64,000 bases of DNA, from assembly GCF_007860095.1 (NCBI RefSeq), contig NZ_SJPT01000004.1, forward strand, positions 1 to 64,000. The letters are read 5' to 3'. Both the position numbers and the translations under genes were made by a program. The stretch is from Novipirellula galeiformis. Its GTDB lineage: Bacteria > Planctomycetota > Planctomycetia > Pirellulales > Pirellulaceae. Shown here in pieces: positions 56,531 to 64,000 of this stretch (position 1 is the stretch's first letter; each line of letters begins with the position of its first letter). The notes beneath the pieces are model-generated. The model was not told the DNA's origin. It did no database searches and worked only from the letters and a program-made list of their open reading frames with translations.

Positions 56531-57765
56531 TTCACGACCTGCAATTCGTAGTTGGTCACGTTGTCCGCCGCTTCGGATGTATCCGTTGCCGACAAAACTT
56601 CACCTGGCAAACGTCGCGCCGTACCGCTGCGGCCCGTCGCCGTAGGATCATTCGCAGCGATGAAACGACGCAGGTAGGGATCCGCAAAAATGTAGTAATC
56701 GCTCGGCGGCGTGCGGCCACCGCTTTCCACCCCCATATGGGCAGCGTCGATGGGCCATCGATTCCAGGAACTCGAATCGACATAATTGAACGCTGGAAGT
56801 GGCGTCCCCGCTGAGCCGACGGGATCCAGGGCGATGCCGAATTCAGCATCATCGCCTGCCGAGACAATCAATGGCCGCAGCGGCCAGGGTGACTCGCGTG
56901 CGTAACCACTTGAAGTATTCACATCCAACGCTTTAACCGCGTCGCTTGTCCCGGTATTCACAAAGTCGACGCGAAACAGGTCGAAGTCATCCGTCGCCGA
57001 GGTGTCGATGTTTCCATTTGGATCAAAGTACCCGACCGGCCAGCGAACAAAGCCAAGCGGCCGTCCCCAACCATCGAGAATCTCCGGCATCCCATCGCTA
57101 TCGGTATCGCCAATATTCGAAGTGGGGATCGCGTCAATCGCTGGCGTCCCGCCAACGAAACTCGTCGCCATGATCAAATACAAACACTCCGCGCTTTGGT
57201 GCTCGACCGTCGCCGTTGAGACGTAACGATTGTTGTAGATTTGTCGTTTCGGATTATCCGGCCCACGCCACGAAACCGGCAATGGAGCCCGGCTCGTGGG
57301 GTCCTGGCGAGTCCCGGTGATTACTCCGGTCGTACCATCAATTTTGACAGGATTGCAGGCAGCCAGAATGTCGACTGGAGGATTCAGAAAGTCCGAAAAA
57401 CGCTCGGGCAATTCCATTCGTTGCAGATCGCGAACCATCATCAACCGCACCCGCATCGCTTCCCGCGCCAAGACTTCACGCCCAATCTCATCCGATTTGA
57501 GCGCGTTGGTGCCCGTGGCTTTAAACAGATCCGGCACCTCAACCGCTAACGGTCGGTACTTATAGGAATCGTATTGTTCTTGGATCACGCTATCGATCAC
57601 GGCGACGATGTTCTTGGTCCGCGCGTGCCGAGCACTCGAGGTGACGCCACTGACCGCTGAGACCACCATCCCGCCCATCACGCCGAGGATCACGATCACG
57701 ACCAAAATCTCCACGAGCGTGAAACCGCTCGCGTCGCGTTGGTCGGTTCGAATTCTGGTCTTCAT
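56527..57765 (-). CDS. GspG-like pseudopilin 1
   Basis: A 412-residue protein, about three times the usual GspG size. N-terminus SGFTLVEILVVIVILGVMGG, then a long helix (ARTKNIVAVIDSVIQEQYDS). It carries NIGDTDSDGMPEILDGWGRP, a Ca-loop-like acidic stretch plus the GWGRP motif typical of GspG major pseudopilins (D.WG.P). Stop and next start overlap (ATGA). A candidate structural pseudopilin. Confidence 0.75.
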   Translation of the reverse strand: MKTRIRTDQRDASGFTLVEILVVIVILGVMGGMVVSAVSGVTSSARHARTKNIVAVIDSVIQEQYDSYKYRPLAVEVPDLFKATGTNALKSDEIGREVLAREAMRVRLMMVRDLQRMELPERFSDFLNPPVDILAACNPVKIDGTTGVITGTRQDPTSRAPLPVSWRGPDNPKRQIYNNRYVSTATVEHQSAECLYLIMATSFVGGTPAIDAIPTSNIGDTDSDGMPEILDGWGRPLGFVRWPVGYFDPNGNIDTSATDDFDLFRVDFVNTGTSDAVKALDVNTSSGYARESPWPLRPLIVSAGDDAEFGIALDPVGSAGTPLPAFNYVDSSSWNRWPIDAAHMGVESGGRTPPSDYYIFADPYLRRFIAANDPTATGRSGTARRLPGEVLSATDTSEAADNVTNYELQVVK

Positions 57766-57853
57766 CCTATCAATCCCGTGTGAGTCTGCGGCACACCGCC
57801 GCGTTCACTTGTTGCATGTCAAATCGTTAACAATTCACGATTCAGGGCGTCCG

Positions 57854-58963
57854 TTAGGGGACGTCGTCGATCAAAGTCACATTGCTGAAATTGGTGATAT
57901 TGTCGAACTGCGCCGTCTCGTTCGAACCGAACGTTGTTTCCTGATAACGCGAAACCCCCGTGATCAGCAGCCCACCGGGCGTATCAACACTCGTCGATGG
58001 CGACATCGCGGCCCCGGTGGGGTATTGGAAGTAAACGGGCGATCCGCTGTTACTGAGTGTGTTGCCAAACGAGTCGTCTAGCCCCGCGGAAATGATTTGA
58101 AACGTGTCGGGTTTCATGAAACGCCAAGCCGCCAATGCGGCAGCGGCGGAAGTGTAGTCGGCGCCGGTATTGTTGTTAACGAATTGATCCGAAATGTAGG
58201 GACGCACGGAACCAAATCCCGAGGAGTATCCGTTAAAACCTCCTGAACTGCTGGTGTAGGTACGCGAGTCGAAGTAGACAAACGGGGCCCCTTCGGAACG
58301 GGCAGCGTAGGTCAACATGTATGGATTGCCATCGGTAGACAGATAACGATTTGTTCCGGTTAACGTAGCGGAAGAGTCGGGCTTGCTATAGCTAAGTCGG
58401 CTTGCTTCGAAGTCAAAAAATGAATTGACGCGATCGTTGTTGATTTGAAATTTTAAAGGGTCTCGCCGATCCGCATCGCTGACCCCCGAATCGGTATAGT
58501 TATTGCTGCCATCGCCCGTCCACACCAACGGTCCGCCGGGGCCCGTGAAAGGACGCTGGATATCGTCGCTATACCCACCAAGCGCCCACACAAGCGCCTC
58601 AGCGGGATTCACCGCTTGCAGGGCGACAATGTTTTGTAGTAGCGCGCTGTCATTGGCGGATATGCGTGGAAAAATTTTCGCATAGTGCCGAGTCACCACG
58701 GCTCCATCGGAAAAATCAGGTGGGTAGTCGCCGTACTTCTCGCGGTACTTCTCCACCGCTTGTTCGAGCGAATTGACTTCCATGCGGATCGCCGTTTGCC
58801 GCGCCGTGCGGACCGCGTTGTTGATCGCCGGGATCGCGATCGCCGTCAAGATCCCGATGATCGTGATCACGACCAAAATCTCCACCAGCGTGAAGCCGTG
58901 GCGGTGCGAGAATCCGTGGCGGTGCGGGCTGCCAAAGGAGCCGTGGAGTGGGTGACTGCTCAT
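57854..58963 (-). CDS. GspG-like pseudopilin 2
   Basis: A 369-residue protein with HGFTLVEILVVITIIGILTA and a following helix (EVNSLEQAVEKYREKYGDYP) typical of GspG/PilE-type pilins. A duplicated 18-bp unit gives HRHGFSHRHGF just before the cleavage site. The C-terminal region has aromatic-rich GGFNGYSSGFGSVRPY. First of the pseudopilin genes after GspF, 100 bp downstream. Confidence 0.75.
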   Translation of the reverse strand: MSSHPLHGSFGSPHRHGFSHRHGFTLVEILVVITIIGILTAIAIPAINNAVRTARQTAIRMEVNSLEQAVEKYREKYGDYPPDFSDGAVVTRHYAKIFPRISANDSALLQNIVALQAVNPAEALVWALGGYSDDIQRPFTGPGGPLVWTGDGSNNYTDSGVSDADRRDPLKFQINNDRVNSFFDFEASRLSYSKPDSSATLTGTNRYLSTDGNPYMLTYAARSEGAPFVYFDSRTYTSSSGGFNGYSSGFGSVRPYISDQFVNNNTGADYTSAAAALAAWRFMKPDTFQIISAGLDDSFGNTLSNSGSPVYFQYPTGAAMSPSTSVDTPGGLLITGVSRYQETTFGSNETAQFDNITNFSNVTLIDDVP

Positions 58964-59063
58964 GACGTTTCAAAAGATGAAAAGGAGGATTGAAAAAGGG
59001 GCCCGTGTAACACTCTCGCGCCGCCGGCATCGCAGCCGACCGCGACAAACCAACCAACAACGA

Positions 59064-60500
59064 CTAGCTCAGTCCGGTGATCAACTCAACCAACGGCATG
59101 AACAAACTGATCACGATGAACGCGACCGCACAGCCCAGGAACACGATCATGATCGGCTCCATCAACGCGGTTAAACTGTCCGTCAATGTCCGCACCTCTT
59201 CGTCATAGGTGTCGGCGACCTTGTACAGCATCGTGTCGAGCTCACCGGTCTCTTCGCCGACGTCGACCATGTTGACGACCAAGTCGCTGATCACCTTGGA
59301 TTTGATCTTGGTGGCATACCACAGCCCCGATAACACGCCACCGCCGATGATCATGTAGGTCGACATGATCATCAAATTGCCGACCATCCCGGCCTCGTCA
59401 ATCTTGCTGCCCCGCGCGGTGACCGCCACCGATAAAATCATGATCCCGGGGAACATCCCAAACAACGCCCAAAAGAATAACGCCATCGGATGGAAACCCG
59501 GCTCGCTGTGCTCGGCGAGCGGTTTGCTGATCACTTCACCTTCACGGATCTGTTCATTGGTCTTGGTGAAAATCCGCTCAAAGACCGCGTTGCCCGCCGT
59601 CTCACGGGTGATATTGATCGCCTCTAGAATCGGCACCCCGCTGCTGATCAACGTGCCCAGCGTCCGCGTCGTGCGAGCCAGAATGTTCTTTTCGATCAAG
59701 CCGCCAAAGACCGGGACCTTCAAAATGAAATTGTCGAACCCAACCCGCCCATGGCGGAATTTGCGAACCAGTTTGACGAAGATCAAGAAACAGACCGGCA
59801 TCGCAATCAATAGGAACCAGTAGTTTGCGATGTAATTGCTCATCGCGATCAACAACAACGTCGGCAACGGCAACGTCAAACCGAACTCTTCGAACATCTT
59901 TTCAAACGTCGGCACGATGAACAACATAATGAACGTCAAGATCAAGGCGGCCACGGTGACGACCACACAAGGATAGATCAGTGCCCCTTTGACCTTTTTC
60001 TTGAGCGATTCGGCGCGTTCCATGAACTCCGCCAAGCGTTGCAGAATCGTTTCCAACGCACCGCCGGCCTCGCCCGCCTTGATCATGTTGACATACAAAC
60101 GGTTGAACACCTTGGGCGATTTCGCCATCGCTTCGCTGAGCGTCGATCCGCCTTCGATCTCTTCGCATACATCTTGCAAGGCAAACTTCAACTTGCCTGG
60201 TTTTTCATTGTTCTCCAAGATCTTCAGCGACCGCAAAATCGGCAATCCCGCATCCTGCAGAATCGACAATTGGCGTGTGAACGCACAGATGTACTTGCTC
60301 TTCACCCCGCCGATCGAGCGGCCCCGCTTCTTCTTGCCCCCCTGGACCGTCCCCGCCGCCTGTTTCTTGACGGAGATCTTCGTGACGAAGTACCCCATCT
60401 GGCGAATGGTGGTTTGCGCCTCTTCTTCATTGGCAGCATCGATTTCATCCCGGATCTCTCGTCCGGTCGCGTCCATCGCTTCGAATTGATAAACAGGCAT
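59064..60500 (-). CDS. gspF: Type II secretion / type IV pilus inner-membrane platform protein
   Basis: A 478-residue platform protein of the GspF/PilC family. Two repeated cytoplasmic four-helix domains (FTRQLSILQDAGLPILRSLK and ARTTRTLGTLISSGVPILEA, the family's paired LxxGxPI motifs) are separated by hydrophobic segments (LIYPCVVVTVAALILTFIML; NYWFLLIAMPVCFLIFV). GVPILEAINI and TMLYKVADTYDEEV are diagnostic. It rotates or anchors with the ATPase to assemble the pseudopilus. The N-terminal region carries a basic low-complexity stretch (QGGKKKRGRS). Confidence 0.9.
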   Translation of the reverse strand: MPVYQFEAMDATGREIRDEIDAANEEEAQTTIRQMGYFVTKISVKKQAAGTVQGGKKKRGRSIGGVKSKYICAFTRQLSILQDAGLPILRSLKILENNEKPGKLKFALQDVCEEIEGGSTLSEAMAKSPKVFNRLYVNMIKAGEAGGALETILQRLAEFMERAESLKKKVKGALIYPCVVVTVAALILTFIMLFIVPTFEKMFEEFGLTLPLPTLLLIAMSNYIANYWFLLIAMPVCFLIFVKLVRKFRHGRVGFDNFILKVPVFGGLIEKNILARTTRTLGTLISSGVPILEAINITRETAGNAVFERIFTKTNEQIREGEVISKPLAEHSEPGFHPMALFFWALFGMFPGIMILSVAVTARGSKIDEAGMVGNLMIMSTYMIIGGGVLSGLWYATKIKSKVISDLVVNMVDVGEETGELDTMLYKVADTYDEEVRTLTDSLTALMEPIMIVFLGCAVAFIVISLFMPLVELITGLS

Positions 60501-60670
60501 GATGGAAGTTTGAAGTTAGAAGGGGGAGTGAAATTTGGACGAAGAAAACAGCAAACGCAATTAAAAACCCGAGGGCGTTTAAGCTAAGCGTCTAGCGCTA
60601 CATCCGCGCTCGATGCTTGATTTTTCGGTAGTGGATCTTGCTAAAGATCCCGCCGCAAAGCGGGGTGTTT

Positions 60671-60746
60671 CACAACCCGAAGCGTAGGCGAGGGACCACT
60701 CGTGAGGCCCGCTTGCCTCGGTCCCTCGCTCACGCTTCGGGTTGTG
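60671..60746. repeat. CCCGAAGC hairpin repeat R5
   Basis: cacaacccgaagcgtaggcg and cgctcacgcttcgggttgtg are almost perfectly complementary over 28 bp, with about 20 bp between. The best-conserved copy. It lies between gspF and gspE (gap 60501-60780), where it could lower or protect downstream mRNA. Confidence 0.75.
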
Positions 60747-60780
60747 ATTTTGACAATTATGCATCATTTAAAACCCCTTC

Positions 60781-62499
60781 CTACTCTTCGACGGTTTCTC
60801 GGACCACTTCATCGAGCGTGGTAATCCCGTCCGTCACCAACGCCATCCCAAATTCTCTGAGCGTGATCATTCCGTCTTTCTGAGCGACATCACGAATCTC
60901 GTCGGTCGAAGCGTTGTTCATCACCAACTCGCGAATCGTGTCATTCATCATCATCAACTCGAACATCGCGATCCGGCCTTTGTAACCCGTGTTGTTACAG
61001 TTGTCGCAACCGGCACCCTTGAAGAACTTCTTGCCCTTGATGTCGTTGCGATCCAAACCGAGGTCAAACAACAAACTGCTACTGACCTTGGTTTCTTCGC
61101 GGCACTTGGTGCAGATCCGGCGAACCAAACGCTGAGCCAAAATGGCTTCAACGGTCGCACAGATCATGAACGCTTGGATGCCCATGTCCTTGAGCCGAGT
61201 GACCGTGGCGGCGGCCGAGTTGGTGTGCAGGGTGCTAAACACCAAGTGACCCGTCAGCGCCGCTTGGATCGCGATCTCGGCCGTTTCCAAGTCACGCACT
61301 TCGCCGACGAGAATCGTGTCGGGGTCCTGACGCAAGATCGCGCGCAAACAACCGGCGAACGTCACCCCGACGTCATTGTCGATCGGAATTTGAATGATCC
61401 CTTCGATGTCATATTCGATCGGATCCTCGGTGGTCATCAATTTGTCTTTGACGTCGTTCATCTCCGAAAGCGCCGAATACAACGTCGTCGTCTTTCCGGA
61501 TCCCGTCGGCCCGGTGACCAAAATGATCCCGTTGGGACGATCGATCGCCTTGCGAAATGCCGCCATCGTGACCGCGTCCATGCCGACGTTTTCAAGACTC
61601 AAGTTGACCACGCTACGGTCCAACACTCGCATCACGACGCTTTCGCCAAAGATCGTTGGCAACACGCTAACGCGAAGGTCGACCGGGTGTCCCCCGACCA
61701 TCAATTCGATCCGGCCGTCCTGCGGCATTCGCCGCTCGGCGATGTCCAAACTCGCCATCACCTTGATCCGCGTCGTGATCGCAAACGCCAAGTGACGCGG
61801 CGGCGGCACCATCTCGTACAACACCCCTTCGGATTTGATGCGAATACGAAACTCGTCTTCAAAGGGCTCAAAGTGAATGTCGCTGGCGTGATCCTTGATC
61901 GCCAACAACAACACCATGTTCAACAACTTTCGCACCGGCGCGGAATCGGCCAACGCCGCCGCGTCGGTGATGTTGAATTTTTCAGTCTCCAGCGCCGAAA
62001 CCATCTTTTTCAGCTCTTCGTCGTCGGCCAATTCGGCGACCAGCTTTTCGACGCTCTCCGAATCCGAGTCAAAGTGCTTGGTAATGTACTGCAGGATTTC
62101 ACGCTCGGTCGTGATCACCATCGCGATGTCGTAGCCCAAAAAGGTCCGCAATTCATCTTGAATCGTCAGATTCTGAGGATCGCAAGTCGCCACGGTCAAG
62201 CGATTCAATTCCTCGTCGAACTTGAGCGGCACGATCCGGTACAACTGGGCCATCGTCTCGGTGATCTTGCCGCGCACGTCGGCGGGAATCTCAGCATCCT
62301 CCAACGACACCGTCTGCATTGACATTTGCTCGGCGAGCGCTTGGATCAACTGCTCGTCCGTGATCAATTGCATGTCTTGGGCGATCTTGCCGAACAAGGC
62401 GCCCGGTTGCTGCTCTTGTTCTTCGAGCACAATCTCGAGCTGTTCGTCGGTCATAAAACCGAGGTCGACAAGGATCTGTCCGATTCGACGTGCAGCCAT
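60781..62499 (-). CDS. gspE: Type II secretion / pilus assembly ATPase
   Basis: A 572-residue ATPase of the GspE/PilB family. The N-terminal MshEN-like domain begins RIGQILVDLGFMTDEQLEIV. Walker A is VTGPTGSGKTTTLYSAL; Asp box and Walker B lie in RAILRQDPDTILVGEVRD; the His box is GHLVFSTLHTNSAAA. Two CxxC pairs, ICTKCREE and CDNCNNTGYKGR, form the zinc-binding CM domain. It powers pseudopilus extension. Upstream of gspF and after pilT in the same direction. Confidence 0.92.
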   Translation of the reverse strand: MAARRIGQILVDLGFMTDEQLEIVLEEQEQQPGALFGKIAQDMQLITDEQLIQALAEQMSMQTVSLEDAEIPADVRGKITETMAQLYRIVPLKFDEELNRLTVATCDPQNLTIQDELRTFLGYDIAMVITTEREILQYITKHFDSDSESVEKLVAELADDEELKKMVSALETEKFNITDAAALADSAPVRKLLNMVLLLAIKDHASDIHFEPFEDEFRIRIKSEGVLYEMVPPPRHLAFAITTRIKVMASLDIAERRMPQDGRIELMVGGHPVDLRVSVLPTIFGESVVMRVLDRSVVNLSLENVGMDAVTMAAFRKAIDRPNGIILVTGPTGSGKTTTLYSALSEMNDVKDKLMTTEDPIEYDIEGIIQIPIDNDVGVTFAGCLRAILRQDPDTILVGEVRDLETAEIAIQAALTGHLVFSTLHTNSAAATVTRLKDMGIQAFMICATVEAILAQRLVRRICTKCREETKVSSSLLFDLGLDRNDIKGKKFFKGAGCDNCNNTGYKGRIAMFELMMMNDTIRELVMNNASTDEIRDVAQKDGMITLREFGMALVTDGITTLDEVVRETVEE

Positions 62500-62628
62500 A
62501 GTGGAGGTTCGAAAGGTTAAAGGTGAAATTGAAAAGGAAAAAGGTAATAGGCTGCCGCATCCCGCGATCGCCTCGACGAGGCACCGTCCGCTAGCTGGGG
62601 ATGCCGCCCGACGCGTGATCGACCACCG

Positions 62629-63747
62629 CTAATGGCCTCCGCCATCTTCCGGAACCGGAATCGGGGCGTCCCCCTCACCGTGCCGGAATTGGACAATCCG
62701 CTTGGCCAAGTCATCCGGACGATGGGCCTTGCCCAACGCCTCTTCGACCGTGACCTTCTCGTCTCGCCATAAATTGAACAACGTGTCATCCATCAACTGC
62801 ATCCCGAACTTGGCTCCGGTCTGCATCGAACTGTTGATCCGGAACGTTTTGTTTTCTCGAATCAAGTTGGCGATCCCTGGCGTGACCACCAAGATCTCGT
62901 ATGCCGCCACTCGGCCGCCGCCAATCTTTGGCAACAACGTCTGCGCGACCACGCCGATCAACGTACTGGCCAACTGCGTTCGAATCTGGTCCTGCAAGTT
63001 TCCTGGGAACGCGTCGATGATGCGGTTAACGGTCCCCTGAGCACTGTTGGTATGCAGCGTGCCAAACACCACGTGGCCCGTTTCCGCCGCGCTGATCGCC
63101 GCTTCAATGGTCTCCAAGTCGCGAAGCTCACCGACCAGGATCACGTCGGGGTCCTGCCGCAACGCACGCCGAATCGCTTCGGAAAAACTGGGCACGTCCA
63201 CGCCCACTTCACGCTGATTGATCGTGCTCTCTTTATGATCGTGATAAAACTCGATCGGGTCTTCGATCGTGATGATGTGGTGATCCACCGTCTCGTTGAG
63301 CAGGTTGATCAAACTTGCCAACGTCGTACTTTTTCCCGAACCCGTCGGCCCGGTCACCAAAAACAATCCCCGGGGCCGGTGGATCATTTTGACGACAGAC
63401 TCGGGAATCCCGAGTTGCTCCGGAGTCAATTTGTCGTTGGGAATCTGACGCAGCACCATCGAGATGAAGCCGCGTTGCTTGAATACCGAGACACGGAACC
63501 GAGCCAGTTCGCCAAACGCGAACCCAAAGTCAGCACTTCCGGTCTCTTGCAGTTCTCGTTGACAACGTTCCGGCGTAATGCTCTTCATCAACCCCACCGC
63601 GTCGGCCGCATCAAGCGTCTTGGTATCGAGCTTGCGCATCCGGCCGTGCAACCGGAACACCGGCGGTTGACCGACCACGATATGAATGTCGCTAACGCCT
63701 TGCTTGATTGCCGCCTGAAGCAGCTTGTCAATGAGCACCGTGGCCAT
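62629..63747 (-). CDS. pilT: PilT-like retraction ATPase
   Basis: A 372-residue ATPase of PilT length. Motifs: VTGPTGSGKSTTLASLINLL (Walker A), RQREV-like NQREVGVDVPSF, RALRQDPDVILVGELRDLET (Walker B), GHVVFGTLHTNSAQGTVNRI (His box). The C-terminal helix lacks a zinc module, which separates it from GspE. PilT drives pilus disassembly, so its presence beside GspE suggests a retractable type IV pilus-type machine rather than a pure secretion system. First gene of the visible operon. Confidence 0.9.
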   Translation of the reverse strand: MATVLIDKLLQAAIKQGVSDIHIVVGQPPVFRLHGRMRKLDTKTLDAADAVGLMKSITPERCQRELQETGSADFGFAFGELARFRVSVFKQRGFISMVLRQIPNDKLTPEQLGIPESVVKMIHRPRGLFLVTGPTGSGKSTTLASLINLLNETVDHHIITIEDPIEFYHDHKESTINQREVGVDVPSFSEAIRRALRQDPDVILVGELRDLETIEAAISAAETGHVVFGTLHTNSAQGTVNRIIDAFPGNLQDQIRTQLASTLIGVVAQTLLPKIGGGRVAAYEILVVTPGIANLIRENKTFRINSSMQTGAKFGMQLMDDTLFNLWRDEKVTVEEALGKAHRPDDLAKRIVQFRHGEGDAPIPVPEDGGGH

Positions 63748-64000
63748 GAAGCGGATGTCTAATTGTGAGGAGGAAATTTGAAAGGCAGGTCCGCCGCCCC
63801 ACGCTCGCTGTTTGCCACGCGAGCCCGTTGGGAGCGATTTACGTCAACATGGCTTCATTGCCAAATTGACGACGCCTAAATCTAAAAATAAAAAGTTCGA
63901 TCGAAAAGATGCCGCTAGAGCAAGAATAATCGCGGCGGTAGCTCCATTATCACACTCGATTGCTCGCATTCAAAGAAATCGCCGAAAACGATGCCTTCGG

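Noticed and set aside
61174-62322. 382-codon plus-strand frame opposite gspE
   Set aside because: His/Arg/Asp-rich antisense shadow of a strongly conserved ATPase gene.

Overview
The window looks like a chromosome segment of a marine-type planctomycete, probably Pirellulaceae (Rhodopirellula/Novipirellula-like). This is inferred from a DUF1559 prepilin-like protein, a secreted DUF4838-type protein, a LamG-carrying giant exoprotein, a fused sucrose-phosphate synthase/phosphatase with an amylosucrase, a moderate GC content, and long intergenic regions with dispersed hairpin repeats. No rRNA, tRNA or CRISPR array was seen.

Region 1, about 1-9.9 kb, is accessory DNA. A partial IS91-type element (HUH transposase plus tyrosine recombinase, minus strand) abuts an integron cassette array that has no recognisable IntI. 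All cassette genes are on the plus strand and are separated by 85-115 bp attC-like palindromes. Their ends are of the type AAC ... GTTCGCC, GTTCTGC or GTTATCC. Cargo includes a four-helix-bundle (S23-like) gene bracketed by unusual inverted repeats, several unknown small or secreted proteins, a cassette without a clear gene, and a toxin-antitoxin pair. Two minus-strand group IIC-like introns end at the same position inside attC half-sites. The second was itself interrupted, exactly at the YADD codons of its reverse transcriptase, by an apparently intact second group II intron. The array stops abruptly at about 9.9 kb.

Region 2, about 9.9-28 kb, holds secreted catabolic and lectin-like proteins: a Gfo/Idh oxidoreductase, an M14 peptidase-like protein, a DUF4838 protein, a calcineurin-like phosphoesterase, an SGNH hydrolase, a LamG/six-hairpin protein and a kelch propeller. 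Gene relics and hairpin repeats lie between them.

Region 3, 28.3-33.1 kb, is a three-gene redox unit: a cyclic-nucleotide-binding/four-cluster ferredoxin fusion, a bis-His cytochrome b-like membrane protein, and a ten-CxxCH cytochrome c with an Asp-rich repeat linker. An SMP-30-like protein, a QueD-like enzyme, a small secreted protein and a DUF1559 protein follow.

Region 4, 37.4-45.0 kb, is a sucrose metabolism operon (PfkB kinase, SPS-SPP fusion, amylosucrase, stand-alone HAD phosphatase), then a divergent CobW-type GTPase.

Region 5, 46.0-63.7 kb on the minus strand, is a type IV pilus/type II secretion-like operon: PilT, GspE/PilB, GspF/PilC, two GspG-like, a GspH-like and a PilV-like pseudopilin, a roughly 1800-residue GspK/PilX-like giant, a PilW/GspJ-like protein and a small secreted protein. 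Several of these genes overlap by ATGA. Function calls come from motif reading only; no database search was run.
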